A DNA stretch of 64,000 nucleotides from Plantactinospora alkalitolerans (GTDB taxonomy: Bacteria > Actinomycetota > Actinomycetes > Mycobacteriales > Micromonosporaceae), in NCBI RefSeq assembly GCF_015690345.1, contig NZ_JADPUN010000177.1, positions 1-64,000 of the forward strand, given 5' to 3'. The notes beneath the pieces are model-generated. The model was not told the origin of the DNA, did no database searches, and worked only from the letters and a program-made list of their open reading frames with translations. Shown in pieces: positions 1-8,648 of the stretch. Position 1 is the stretch's first letter. Each line of letters starts with the position of its first letter. The position numbers were made by a program, and so were the translations under genes.

Positions 1-108
1 GTCTGTGGATCCGGCATCGTCTGTGGATCCGGCATCGTCTGTGGATCCGGCATCGTCTGTGGATCCGGCATCGTCTGTGGATCCGGCATCGTCTGTGGAT
101 CCGGCATC
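1..108. repeat. 18-bp tandem repeat, six copies, inside MFS gene
   Basis: Six exact copies of GTCTGTGGATCCGGCATC run from the left edge, and the array may continue beyond it. Each contains a BamHI site. On the minus strand a unit encodes DAGSTD in frame, so copy-number change would lengthen or shorten the central loop of the transporter by six residues without breaking the frame. Confidence 0.95.
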
Positions 109-735
109 GTCGCCGGTCCGCCCGGTCGACGCGGTCCCGGCGGTCCCGGCCCGGTGTTCGGGCAGCGCCAGGGCCACCGCCGCGCAGAGCAGTGACACGA
201 GCACACTCGCCGCACCCGCCGCCGGGTAGCCACCGCTGGCGAACACCGGAGCCGCGACCGCGGTGGCCAGCAGCACGGCGAGCAGGCTGAGCGTGCTGGC
301 CCGGCCGATGACCCGCCCGTACCGGTCGGCCAGGCCGAGTCGGTCGAGTTCCTCGTAGACCAGTGCCTCGGAGGCTCCGGACTGGAGCGCACCGCGCGCT
401 CCCCACAGCACGAACCCGAGCGCGAACGCCCAGTACGAGGGGGCCGCGACCCACAGTCCGAACCCGAGGCCACCGAGCAGCGGTGCTCCGGCGAGCAGCA
501 GCCGCCGGGAGACCATGTCGGCCCAGACGCCGGAGGGGACCTCCAGCAGGATGCCGGTCGCGGCCCAGATGACGAACAGCGAGGAGATCTCGGCGACGGA
601 GAGTCCGGTGTCGGTGAAGAGCAACGCGTACACCGGGTAGAGCAGGACGAAGTCGTCCAGGAACGCGTAGAGGTAGAAGGTGACGACGAGACGCCGCGCG
701 GCGCTCGCCGCCGCGCGCGCTGGAGAGATGAACAT
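1..735 (-). CDS. MFS transporter, N-terminal half (runs off left edge)
   Basis: The frame begins with an ATG at 733-735 behind a GGGAAGG ribosome binding site and stays open to the window edge, so only about 245 N-terminal residues are visible. They form roughly six hydrophobic helices, starting near VVTFYLYAFLDDFVLLYP. A motif-A-like loop follows the second helix (EVPSGVWADMVSRR), typical of major facilitator superfamily transporters. After helix 6 the chain enters the central cytoplasmic loop, which here is made of six DAGSTD hexapeptides encoded by an 18-bp tandem repeat. The substrate cannot be told; similar actinobacterial proteins are usually called drug or small-molecule exporters. The gene is divergent from 1183. 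Family assignment is from helix pattern and the motif-A-like segment. Confidence 0.8.
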   Translation of the reverse strand, partial: MFISPARAAASAARRLVVTFYLYAFLDDFVLLYPVYALLFTDTGLSVAEISSLFVIWAATGILLEVPSGVWADMVSRRLLLAGAPLLGGLGFGLWVAAPSYWAFALGFVLWGARGALQSGASEALVYEELDRLGLADRYGRVIGRASTLSLLAVLLATAVAAPVFASGGYPAAGAASVLVSLLCAAVALALPEHRAGTAGTASTGRTGDDAGSTDDAGSTDDAGSTDDAGSTDDAGSTDDAGSTD

Positions 736-1182
736 GAGGCCTTCCCACCGGGACGATTCGGACAGGGGTCACGAAGGTCCCGGCGGTGCCCGGCAGCGGG
801 TGCCGTGGCGGCCTCTGGTCGAGAACTAATGTCGTTGCGTCATGCGGGTCAGTCTAGGCGCTCCACCGCCGTCACAGGGCCCGCGCCGAGGCGGTCGGCG
901 CCGCCCCGTCGACCGAAACCGGGATCGCGATTTCCGGGCGGGGAGCAACCGGAGAATCGGCCCGGTACCGGGCCCATGGAGCGCCGGACGTCGTGGACGT
1001 CGTGGACCGCCCAGGTGGGAAGTGTCAGGCCGGCAGCAACCCGTCCAGGCTGGGCCGTTTTCTGGTAGTTGCCGCATCTTCCGACTGGTTACCACCGGTT
1101 CCCGCCAGCGGACACGAAAGTGCGCCGGATCGGGATTGCTGATCAGGGCTGAACGGGAATAGCAGTTGACGAAGGAGGAGCC
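736..1182. other. Divergent intergenic region, no gene seen
   Basis: This 447-nt spacer separates the leftward transporter from the rightward gene at 1183 and must carry both promoters. Open frames here lack ribosome binding sites and look like GC-rich noise. The one clear structure is a perfect 16-bp palindrome, GGCCCGGTACCGGGCC, at 959-974, whose role is unknown. Confidence 0.5.
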
Positions 1183-1776
1183 ATGTCGCCCATAGAAGTC
1201 GTCCTGATCGTCCTTGTGGTCCTCGCCGTCGCGGCCGCCGTTCCCGCCATCTGGGTAGCCAGCCGCCGACGGGCCCTACGCACCCGGTTCGGCCCCGAGT
1301 ACGACCGGGTGGTCGCCGAGCAGCAGGACCGTTCGGCAGCCGAACGCGAACTGCGGGAGCGCGAACGCCGCCACGCGGAGTTGAACCTGACCTCGCTCTC
1401 GGCCGACTCCCGCAGCCGGTACACGGCCGCCTGGGAGGAGATCCAGGCCCGCTTCCTCGACTCCCCCGCCGAGGCGGTCGGTGCGGCGGACGAACTGGTC
1501 ACCCGGCTGATCGCCGAGCGCGGTTACCCCACCGGGGACTACGACGACCACCTCGCCCACCTGTCCGTCGAGCACGCCCGCACGCTGACCCACTACCGGG
1601 ACGCCCACGACATCCACCTGCGCAACGAGCGTGGCGAGGCCAGCACCGAGCAACTCCGCCAGGCAGTCGTGCACTACCGGGAACTCTTCGCCGACCTCCT
1701 CGGCGAGGACCCCGTACGCCAGCAAACCTCGGACGAACCCCGTCCGGACACCCCGCAGGACGTATCGAGTCGGTAA
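1183..1776 (+). CDS. Membrane-anchored protein with a WxEIQxRFxDxP domain, unknown function
   Basis: The start is well supported by GAAGGAGGAG just upstream. The 197-residue product has one N-terminal membrane helix (residues about 5-25), an RRR stop-transfer, a charged coiled-coil-like stretch (about 40-68) and a soluble domain from about 75 to 175. The domain contains W-E-E-I-Q-A-R-F-L-D-S-P (84-95) and, near its end, TEQLRQAVVHYRELFADLLG. The same two signatures recur at the C terminus of the next gene, so the two proteins share a domain. The stop codon TAA is part of the next gene's ribosome binding site (TAAGGAG), so the pair is almost certainly co-transcribed. I do not recognise a function. 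Confidence 0.85.
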   Translation: MSPIEVVLIVLVVLAVAAAVPAIWVASRRRALRTRFGPEYDRVVAEQQDRSAAERELRERERRHAELNLTSLSADSRSRYTAAWEEIQARFLDSPAEAVGAADELVTRLIAERGYPTGDYDDHLAHLSVEHARTLTHYRDAHDIHLRNERGEASTEQLRQAVVHYRELFADLLGEDPVRQQTSDEPRPDTPQDVSSR

Positions 1777-1789
1777 GGAGAGACTTGCC

Positions 1790-3139
1790 ATGCGCCAGCA
1801 GGACCGCCAGATCAACGACGACACCCCCGATGTGATCAAGTCCGAGCCGGTGCCCGTACCCGGGCCCGGCAGCGTCGAGTTCCCGGCGCCGGACGACCCC
1901 GACGGCCGACACCGGACCGGTTACCCGAACAGCGACATCGCCGACCACGGTCCGGAGGACGCGCTGGACGAGCGGGGCTCCTACGACAACGACCTCGACA
2001 CGTCCGGGCCGGGACCGTGGTCCGGCGACCCGGCGGCGGACGCACGTACCAGGGACGAGCGGCTCGGGAGCGACCGCCGGCCCGAGGAACGGGCCGAGGA
2101 CGCCGCGTTGGACGACGACGCGCTCACCGAGCGCACCCCCGGCGACCGGGCGGCGGACCCCGACGGCGACGACCGCGGCACGAGCGACCGGGGCGACCTG
2201 GCCGACGCCAGCCAGGCCGACGCCGACGGCCCGTCGGCGGATGCCGACAGATCACGGGCCGACGCCGAACGGGCCGACGCCGAGCTGGTCGACACCGAAC
2301 GGGCCGACGGCGAGCACGTCGACGCCCAGCAGGCCGACGCCGAGCAGGTCGACACCGAACGGGCCGACGGCGAGCAGGTCGACGGGGACGCCCGGAACCG
2401 GCCGGAGTTCCACGAGCCGGCACCGCTGCCGACCTCCTTCGGCGCCCCGACGGTCGGCGGCGCGGTAGCGGCGTCCGCGCTGGCCGGGAGCCACCGCGAC
2501 GCCCGGGAGGAGGACACCGTCCGATCCGGCGACGGCCCGGCCGAGGACCGGATCGACGGCGTCGGCGACGAATCGGAGCGTGACCGCCACGCCATCCTGG
2601 CCAGCGACGAGGACCGGAGTCTGGGCGCCGCCGATGCCGCGGTCGATCAGCGGTCCGACGGAACGGCCGTGGGCCGGGATGCGATCGACGGCGCGGACCA
2701 TGGATTTGGCACCGCGAACACGACGGAGACCGGCAGCACCACGGATGCCGTAACCACGCCGGATGCCGTAACCGTGTCGGATACCGGAACCGTGCCGGAT
2801 ACCGGAACCACACCGGCTGCCGGTACGACGCCGGACGGCGAACTGCTGCCCGGCGCGGCACCGGCCGAGCCGATCGTCGCCATCCTCAGCCCGGACACCG
2901 TCCAGGGCCTCCGCGACCGGTGGCGGGAGGTCCAACTGCGCTTCGTGGACGATCCGCCCGGCGCTACCGCCGACGCCCACCGACTGGTCGAGGAGTCCGT
3001 CGACGCGGTCACCGCCGCCCTGACGCAGCAGCGCGAGGAACTCGGCGGCTGGCAGCGCGACGGCGCGACCGACACCGAGGAGTTGCGCATGGTGGTCCGC
3101 CGGCACCGGGACTTCCTGGACCGCCTGCTCGGCAGCTAG
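1790..3139 (+). CDS. Acidic low-complexity protein sharing the C-terminal domain of its neighbour
   Basis: The ATG at 1790 is preceded by TAAGGAG at a good distance and lies 13 nt after the previous stop. The 449-residue product is extremely rich in Asp, Glu and Ala. Residues about 150-205 are degenerate repeats of ADAE/VDTERADGE type, and residues about 318-347 are five TPDAVT/TPDTGT hexads encoded by an 18-bp DNA repeat. A hydrophobic stretch near GGAVAASALAG is too weak to call a membrane helix. The last 85 residues are folded-looking and match the neighbouring protein: RWREVQLRFVDDP and TEELRMVVRRHRDFLDRLLG. The long disordered acidic arm followed by a small domain suggests a tether or scaffold, but no function is known to me. 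Confidence 0.8.
   Translation: MRQQDRQINDDTPDVIKSEPVPVPGPGSVEFPAPDDPDGRHRTGYPNSDIADHGPEDALDERGSYDNDLDTSGPGPWSGDPAADARTRDERLGSDRRPEERAEDAALDDDALTERTPGDRAADPDGDDRGTSDRGDLADASQADADGPSADADRSRADAERADAELVDTERADGEHVDAQQADAEQVDTERADGEQVDGDARNRPEFHEPAPLPTSFGAPTVGGAVAASALAGSHRDAREEDTVRSGDGPAEDRIDGVGDESERDRHAILASDEDRSLGAADAAVDQRSDGTAVGRDAIDGADHGFGTANTTETGSTTDAVTTPDAVTVSDTGTVPDTGTTPAAGTTPDGELLPGAAPAEPIVAILSPDTVQGLRDRWREVQLRFVDDPPGATADAHRLVEESVDAVTAALTQQREELGGWQRDGATDTEELRMVVRRHRDFLDRLLGS
2741..2830. repeat. 18-bp tandem repeat, five degenerate copies, in the acidic protein gene
   Basis: Five consecutive 18-nt units at 2741, 2759, 2777, 2795 and 2813 follow the pattern CCGGATRCCGKAACCRYG. They keep the reading frame and give hexapeptides of the type TPDAVT and VPDTGT. 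Confidence 0.9.
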
Positions 3140-3167
3140 CAGTACCAGCGCTCAGACGATCTTCGAC

Positions 3168-3203
3168 GGCTCCCCGACGCGCCCGCCCGCGGGTCGGGGA
3201 GCC
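3168..3203 (+). terminator. GC-rich hairpin downstream of the acidic protein gene
   Basis: GGCTCCCCGAC (3168-3178) pairs perfectly with GTCGGGGAGCC (3193-3203) around a 14-nt loop, 28 nt after the stop at 3139. There is no U-tract, as is common for terminators in high-GC actinobacteria. Confidence 0.65.
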
Positions 3204-3335
3204 GCCGCCGCTCCGGCCGGGTCGACACCGCCCGGCCGCCGTCGACACAGGCGTGAAAACTCCTCACCCCGGGTAGTAGGGCCTCGCCCGGCGGCGGGTC
3301 CGCCGGAAGCGGACGGCGCGAGGCGTACGAACGAG

Positions 3336-5000
3336 GTGGACACTGTGGATGGTGGCCTGCGACTGGACATGGACGCGCTGGACTACGTGATCCTGGCGCT
3401 GTACTTCGTCACCGTTCTCGGGGTCGGTATCGCGGCCCGCCGCGCCATCCGGACCAGTGTCGACTTCTTCCTCTCCGGCCGTTCGCTGCCGGCCTGGGTG
3501 ACCGGACTCGCCTTCGTCTCGGCCAACCTCGGTGCGCTGGAAATCATGGGGATGGCGGCCAACGGCGCCCAGTACGGCCTGATGACCCTGCACTACTACT
3601 GGATCGGCGCCATCCCGGCGATGGTCTTCCTCGGCATCGTGATGATGCCCTTCTACTACGGCTCCAAGGTACGCAGCGTGCCGGAGTACCTGCGGCTGCG
3701 GTTCAACCGACCCGCCCACCTGCTCAACGCGCTCAGCTTCGCGATCGCCCAGGTGCTCATCGCCGGAGTCAACCTCTACGCGCTGGCACTGATCATGCAG
3801 GCGCTGCTCGGCTGGCCGCTCTGGGTGTCCATCGTGGTCGGCGCCCTGATCGTGCTGGCGTACATCACGGTCGGCGGGCTCTCCTCGGCGATCTACAACG
3901 AGGTGCTGCAGTTCTTCGTGATCCTTGCCGGTCTGATCCCGATCACGATCATCGGACTGGTCAAGGTAGGTGGGGTGGACGGACTCTGGGACAGGGTCCG
4001 CGGCTCCGACCTGGGCGAGGCGGGGCTGCACACCTGGGCCGACACCGGCAGCTCCGCGAACCCGCTGGGCGCCAGTTGGATCGGGATCGTCTTCGGCCTC
4101 GGCTTCGTCCTCTCCTTCGGCTACTGGACGACAAACTTCGCCGAGGTCCAGCGGGCGATCTCAGCGAAGAACATGAGCGCCGCGCGCCGTACGCCGATCA
4201 TCGCCGCGTACCCGAAGATGTTCATCCCGTTGGTCACGGTCATCCCGGGCCTGATCGCGGTGGTGACCGTCAACGGCCTGGGCGCCGAGACCGGCGACCT
4301 GACCTACAACAACGCGATCCCGCTGCTCATGCGCGACCTGCTGCCGACCGGGGTGCTCGGGGTGGCGGTCACCGGCCTGCTCGCGTCCTTCATGGCCGGG
4401 ATGGCCGCCAACGTCAGCGGCTTCAACACCGTCTTCACCTACGACATCTGGCAGGCGTACGTCCGGCGCGACCGACCGGACGGGTACTACCTGCGGGTCG
4501 GTCGGATCGCCACCGTCGCAGGGGTGCTCGTGGGGATCGGGACGGCGTTCATCGCCGCCGGTTTCAACAACATCATGAACTACATCCAGATGCTCTTCTC
4601 GGTGTTCAATGCGCCGTTGTTCGCCACCTTCATCATCGGCATGTTCTGGAAGCGGATGACCGCCTGGGCCGGTTTCTGGTCGCTGTTGACCGGTACCGCC
4701 GGGGCACTCGCCACCTATCTGCTGTACGAGGCCGGGGTGCTGCCGTTCGACTCCGACCTGGAAGAGAGCTTCTGGGGCGCCGGGATCGCGTTCGGGCTGG
4801 TCGTCGTCGTCGCGGCGATCCTCACCCCGCTCACCCCCGGCAGGCCCGAGGACGAACTGCGCGGCCTGGTCTACGGACTGGGTGGCGCCGACGCCCAGGG
4901 CGACATGCTGGCCGGTGACGCCCGCTGGTACCGCTCGCCGATTCTGCTCGGCGGGATCGCGGTGCTCCTGGCCGCGCTGTTCTACCTGCCGGTGCTGTGA
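3336..5000 (+). CDS. Sodium:solute symporter (SSS family)
   Basis: The 554-residue protein has about 13-14 hydrophobic helices. It shows the family's early hallmark FFLSGRSLPAW (about residues 45-55), followed by the helix FVSANLGALEIMGMAANGAQYG, as in Na+/sugar and Na+/proline-type symporters. Such proteins use the sodium gradient to import a small organic solute, and the substrate cannot be read from sequence. The GTG at 3336 gives the longest frame; an ATG at 3369 (MDALDYVILALYF) begins right before the first helix and is an equally plausible start, since neither has a strong ribosome binding site. Two small genes follow on the same strand. No histidine-kinase domain is fused to it. Confidence 0.9.
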   Translation: MDTVDGGLRLDMDALDYVILALYFVTVLGVGIAARRAIRTSVDFFLSGRSLPAWVTGLAFVSANLGALEIMGMAANGAQYGLMTLHYYWIGAIPAMVFLGIVMMPFYYGSKVRSVPEYLRLRFNRPAHLLNALSFAIAQVLIAGVNLYALALIMQALLGWPLWVSIVVGALIVLAYITVGGLSSAIYNEVLQFFVILAGLIPITIIGLVKVGGVDGLWDRVRGSDLGEAGLHTWADTGSSANPLGASWIGIVFGLGFVLSFGYWTTNFAEVQRAISAKNMSAARRTPIIAAYPKMFIPLVTVIPGLIAVVTVNGLGAETGDLTYNNAIPLLMRDLLPTGVLGVAVTGLLASFMAGMAANVSGFNTVFTYDIWQAYVRRDRPDGYYLRVGRIATVAGVLVGIGTAFIAAGFNNIMNYIQMLFSVFNAPLFATFIIGMFWKRMTAWAGFWSLLTGTAGALATYLLYEAGVLPFDSDLEESFWGAGIAFGLVVVVAAILTPLTPGRPEDELRGLVYGLGGADAQGDMLAGDARWYRSPILLGGIAVLLAALFYLPVL

Positions 5001-5097
5001 GGCCCACGGCCGCGCCGGCCCCGGCACCGGGGCCCGGGACACCGACCGTGGCGGCACCTCGGATCGCCGACGCCGATAGCGAGAAGGGACAACCTCG

Positions 5098-5391
5098 ATG
5101 GAAGACGACAACCGAGCCCCGGGCGAGGCACCGATGGACGAGGCGCCGGTCGACGGGGCCGAGCAGGAGCGTCGGTCGGCCGCCGCCCGGCTGTTCGACA
5201 TCCGCCGGGTGATCGGAGGTCTCTTCGTCGCGTACGGCGTGATCGTCGGCCTGATCGGGCTCTTCGACGGCTCGGCGGCGATCGAGAAGGCGGAGGGAAT
5301 CCGGATCAACCTCTGGGCCGGTCTGGCCATGCTCGCCCTCGGCCTCGGCTTCCTGCTCTGGCAGTGGCTCCGCCCGGTCGACCGCGAGTGA
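5098..5391 (+). CDS. Small two-helix membrane protein
   Basis: An ATG at 5098 follows GAGAAGGGACAACCTCG. The 97-residue product has an acidic soluble N terminus (about 35 residues) and two membrane helices (VIGGLFVAYGVIVGLIGLF and NLWAGLAMLALGLGFLLWQWL) joined by a short charged loop. It lies 97 nt downstream of the symporter on the same strand, so it may be co-transcribed with it and could be an accessory subunit, but that is inference from position only. Unrecognised family. Confidence 0.75.
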   Translation: MEDDNRAPGEAPMDEAPVDGAEQERRSAAARLFDIRRVIGGLFVAYGVIVGLIGLFDGSAAIEKAEGIRINLWAGLAMLALGLGFLLWQWLRPVDRE

Positions 5392-5585
5392 CAAACGGGC
5401 GTCCGGGGCCGGGAAGTGCACCGGTCGTGTCCGGTCCCGACGGGCCGACCCGGGGCACGGCGCGGCCCGGCCACGGGTCCGGCGGGCAGGCATGGCGTCG
5501 GTGGTCCGGGGTAGTCGATTTGGAGGACCGACGCCCGCACGAAGACCGACAACCGGATGGCGTAGCCGGACAGGAGGGCAGGAAG

Positions 5586-5954
5586 ATGACGGACCGCGAT
5601 CCGCTACCGAATCGGCCGCTCGAGGAGAGTCCCGAGGTGGCCTCGGCCGTCGACGACGACACGGCCGTACCCCAGTTCGCCTCCGATGGCGGGCGGGGCG
5701 CCCAGAGCCCGGACTTTCTCGACGCCGAGGATGCTCCCGGCGACTTTCCGGCAACCGACGACCTGATCGGCGACCCGTACGGCGCCGGCGCGGGCAGCGC
5801 CGGCGACACCCGTACCGGAGCCGAGCAGCCGTGGGAACCGGCCGATCTCGCCATCGCGCAGGGGCGCGATCCGACACCGGAGAACATCGACCGTGCCCGC
5901 GGGGAACTCGACCGGGAGGGTACGGCCGCCGCGGTGGAGAAGACCGTTCCCTGA
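5586..5954 (+). CDS. Small acidic soluble protein, unknown function
   Basis: The ATG at 5586 has a strong GGAGGGCAGGA ribosome binding site, which decides it over the longer upstream frame. The 122-residue product is acidic and poor in hydrophobic segments, with a short conserved-looking end, PENIDRARGELDREG. Nothing suggests an enzyme. With the acidic protein at 1790 and the membrane protein at 5098 it forms a set of small charged proteins around the symporter. Confidence 0.65.
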   Translation: MTDRDPLPNRPLEESPEVASAVDDDTAVPQFASDGGRGAQSPDFLDAEDAPGDFPATDDLIGDPYGAGAGSAGDTRTGAEQPWEPADLAIAQGRDPTPENIDRARGELDREGTAAAVEKTVP

Positions 5955-6066
5955 CCGCCGTTCCCGGGCCGCCGTTCCCGGACGGTCCGGATGATGCACC
6001 CGAGCGGGGCGGGACTGTCCGAACCCGACACCGGGTTCGCTCCCCCGATCGGCATCGACGACCGAC

Positions 6067-6102
6067 GGTCCCCGGTCGGCGCCTGTGCGCCGGCCGGGGA
6101 CC
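6067..6102. terminator. Strong hairpin between convergent genes
   Basis: GGTCCCCGGTCGGCGC (6067-6082) faces GCGCCGGCCGGGGACC (6087-6102) with a 4-nt loop and one mismatch-like position. It lies between the stop of the small acidic gene (5954) and the end of the leftward cellulase gene (6140), so it can terminate both. Confidence 0.75.
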
Positions 6103-6139
6103 GCCTGGTGGTGTAGCCGTGGTGGTGCTGTTCAGCCGA

Positions 6140-7918
6140 TCAGAGAGCCGGGTAGGCGTTCTGCATCAGCTGGGTGAGCTGGGCGGGGAACCAGGCACCG
6201 GAGATCGGGGCACCGGACAACGCACCACTCATGTTGTTGTTGTTACGCGGGTTACCGGTGTAGGTCGGGTCACACATCCGGTCGAAGCCCTTGCCCTCGT
6301 CGTTGTCGATGAGGGTGCTGGAGCCGTCCGACTCGCCCGGAGGCTTGATCCAGACGTACGCGTCGATGCCGGTGGCGGGCGCCGCACGGGGCCGCTCGCC
6401 GATGCCGGCACCGCTCTGGTTGCACCAGTTGCCGAGGTGGATCCGGCGGTCGATGCGGGAGCCGTTCACCTGCGCGTTGACGTCGCCCGTGGTGACCGCG
6501 GCGGTCGGCCGGCCCGCGCCGCCCCAGCCGTTACGGGAGGTGTCGATCAGCATGCCGACGTTGGAGTCGAAGCCCTGCGAGACCATCTCCGTACGGAGTG
6601 CCTGGGCGTAGCGCTGCTCGTCCACGTACCGGTTCCAGTCGATCCAGGTCGACAGCCGGTTCGCCTCGGTCACGTTGAGGTAGGGCTCCACGGTGGCCGA
6701 GAAGTTGGCGGTGTTGGCGATGAAGCCGTGCACGTTCGCCGTGGTGCTGCCCTCGGCCCGAGCCGCCTCGGCGATGATCTGCGCCGACGGCCGGAAGTTG
6801 TCGTCCCAGCCGAGCCAGCCGTGGTGGCCGACGTCGACGTAGTTGTAGACGTTCGGGATCGCGCCGAGCTTCGCCAGGGCGTAACCCACACCCTTGACGT
6901 AGTTGCCGTTGGCCTTCATCGTGTCGCAGTTCGCGGTCGCCGTCGCTCGCGGGGAGACGTTGGTGATCAGGTTCGGCAACGAGTCGATCTCGACGATCGT
7001 GATGATCCGCAGGCTGCTGTACGCCGCGTCGTCCAGGATCGCCGCAATCGGGTCGATGTAGTCCGTCTTGTACTTGGGCAGGTCCGTCGCCTGGAGTTCA
7101 CCGTTCGACGCCAGCGCAGAACAGTCGCGGCCCGGCAGGTTGTAGATGACGAACTGGATGTAGCCGGCACCCTGGGCGAGGGCCTCGTCCAGGTGGTCCC
7201 GGACGCCCATCGGGCCGTTCGAGCTGCTGTCCGGGTCACCCTCGATCGCGGAGATCCGGTCGATCCAGACGCCGGTCGGGTTGCTGGAGATCCGGTTGCC
7301 GCCGGAGACGCTCTCCGCCTTGGCCTTCCACTCCGGGTTCACGTAGCCCCGGGCACCCGAGTACGGGTTGTTCACCCGCGCCGGGCCGGGCCCGCCGGTC
7401 GGTCCGGTCGTCGGGCCGGTCGTCGGACCGGTCGTCGGCCCCGTGGTCGGACCGGTCGTCGGCCCCGTGGTCGGACCGGTGGTGGGCGGGGCGCCGTTGC
7501 AGTTCACCCCGTTGACGCTGAAGGAGGTGGGCGACGGGTTGCTGCCGCTCCACGCGCCGTTGAAGCCGATGTTGGTGGAGGCACCGGTCGCCAGGTTGCC
7601 GTTGTACGACATGTTCGTCGCGGTCACCTGGCTGCCGGACTGGGTCCAGTTGGCCGACCAGCCCTGGCTCACCCGTTGGCTGCTGTTCGGGAAGGTGAAG
7701 CGAAGGGTCCAGCCGTTGATCGCGTCGCCGACGTTCCGGATGGTGACGCTGGCGGTGAAGCCACCCTGCCACTGGTTGCTGCTGTACGTGACGTCACACC
7801 CGGGGGCGGCGTACGCCGATGTCGCAGGAAGGGTGACCAGGCCGGCAGCCACGAGGGTACTCGCGCCGGCCAATGCCACGACCTTCTGCCGGGCGGACAT
7901 TCTAGTCCGTAAATTCAT
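6140..7918 (-). CDS. Secreted GH6 exo-type cellulase with N-terminal CBM2
   Basis: The ATG at 7916-7918 has AAGGAG at proper spacing. The 592-residue protein starts with a signal peptide cut near ATSAYA (about residue 37). A type 2 cellulose-binding module follows (about 40-141, bracketed by Cys41 and Cys140 and with exposed tryptophans), then a TTGP-repeat linker (about 146-175) and a GH6 catalytic domain (about 184-592). NLPGRDC (Asp265) and VEIDSLPNL (Asp312, the expected proton donor) are present, as are VGHHGWLGW, IDTSRNGWGG and WIKPPGESDGSS. A catalytic domain near 400 residues fits cellobiohydrolases rather than the shorter endo-type GH6. It would release cellobiose from cellulose outside the cell. 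A CebR-type operator lies 250 nt upstream. Confidence 0.95.
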   Translation of the reverse strand: MNLRTRMSARQKVVALAGASTLVAAGLVTLPATSAYAAPGCDVTYSSNQWQGGFTASVTIRNVGDAINGWTLRFTFPNSSQRVSQGWSANWTQSGSQVTATNMSYNGNLATGASTNIGFNGAWSGSNPSPTSFSVNGVNCNGAPPTTGPTTGPTTGPTTGPTTGPTTGPTTGPTGGPGPARVNNPYSGARGYVNPEWKAKAESVSGGNRISSNPTGVWIDRISAIEGDPDSSSNGPMGVRDHLDEALAQGAGYIQFVIYNLPGRDCSALASNGELQATDLPKYKTDYIDPIAAILDDAAYSSLRIITIVEIDSLPNLITNVSPRATATANCDTMKANGNYVKGVGYALAKLGAIPNVYNYVDVGHHGWLGWDDNFRPSAQIIAEAARAEGSTTANVHGFIANTANFSATVEPYLNVTEANRLSTWIDWNRYVDEQRYAQALRTEMVSQGFDSNVGMLIDTSRNGWGGAGRPTAAVTTGDVNAQVNGSRIDRRIHLGNWCNQSGAGIGERPRAAPATGIDAYVWIKPPGESDGSSTLIDNDEGKGFDRMCDPTYTGNPRNNNNMSGALSGAPISGAWFPAQLTQLMQNAYPAL

Positions 7919-8167
7919 GCCAGTGATCTCCTTGGGCCAGCCGGTCACGACAGGCGGAACCGGCGCGGCGACCGCGCGGACGTGGTACTTGGTGGGTACG
8001 TCCGTGGACGCCATGGGGGACTGCGGTATGCCCGGCCCGGACGGGCGCGGGAGCGGTGGTGGTGCCGGCCGCGGGTAGCGACCGTGTTGACGCCGTCCGG
8101 AAAACCGGCTGCCCTCGGCGTCTGCTGCGCGGTGTGGCTCCCCCAGCACAGTGGATGAATTCTTGCA

Positions 8168-8181
8168 TGGGAGCGCTTCCA
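8168..8181. promoter_or_regulatory. CebR/CelR-type operator
   Basis: TGGGAGCGCTTCCA differs by one base from the 14-bp palindrome TGGGAGCGCTCCCA, which is the established binding site of the cellobiose-responsive LacI-family repressors CelR/CebR of actinobacteria. It lies 250 nt upstream of the cellulase start and 468 nt upstream of the rightward gene. The likely effect is repression of the cellulase until cellobiose appears. Confidence 0.85.
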
Positions 8182-8585
8182 CCACAACACCTCGACACTG
8201 ATGGATGACGATACCTGACACCCGGCCGCGCCGCCCGGGCGACCGAGGGTGTGCCGGCTGACCGCCACCCACTTTGGACACGTCCGCACTGGTGAACGCG
8301 GAGATTCCGCACCCCACCGCGCGGCGCCGGCGAGCAAGATACCCGTGGGACAAACCGGACGACCGGCCCCCACGTCCCGGGCCAGCACCATCCCGGATGA
8401 ACAGCGGTTGACCACCCGGAACCGACGAGCACCCCCAGAAAGGCGGGATCTCGTACGGGAAGCACCCGCGAGCGCAATGGGTGCGGTAGGGCCGGTTCCC
8501 GCCAGGCTCCCAGTTAGCACGTACCGCCCCCAAGTCGGCCTGTTTGGGGAAAAGCCGAGAAAATCCGATGAAAGCTCACAAATTC

Positions 8586-8606
8586 GCTAATGTCGGTCGT
8601 GGCTCG
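8586..8606 (+). promoter_or_regulatory. Leader segment shared by the two surface-protein genes (copy 1)
   Basis: GCTAATGTCGGTCGTGGCTCG occurs 43 nt before the ATG at 8649 and differs from the copy before the second module (10794-10814) at three positions. It is the best-conserved stretch of the two leaders besides the GGGAAGG ribosome binding sites. It could be a shared transcription factor site or the transcribed leader; which one is unknown. Confidence 0.5.
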
Positions 8607-8648
8607 TCTCCCGGCGAGCCGAGACAAGAGGGAAGGATGACGAAAGTC

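Larger units (their letters stand above)
7919..8648. other. Long divergent region between cellulase and surface-protein genes
   Basis: This 730-nt region carries the cellulase promoter and operator (leftward) and the promoter and leader of the first surface-protein gene (rightward). Frames inside it have no ribosome binding sites. The 110 nt before 8586 are unusually AT-rich for this genome (GGGGAAAAGCCGAGAAAATCC region), suggesting the rightward promoter is there. Confidence 0.5.

Noticed and set aside
959-974. Perfect palindrome GGCCCGGTACCGGGCC as an operator
   Set aside because: A 16-bp GC palindrome can arise by chance in such DNA and nothing else supports regulation; kept only as a note.
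7395-7490. Repeats that could be read as a CRISPR-like or minisatellite array
   Set aside because: They are the TTGP linker codons of the cellulase, with no spacers; a normal linker repeat.
5492-7912. 806-residue open frame opposite the cellulase
   Set aside because: Antisense of the GH6 coding sequence and composed of Val/Arg/Asp/Gly low-complexity residues; the minus-strand protein has unambiguous domains.
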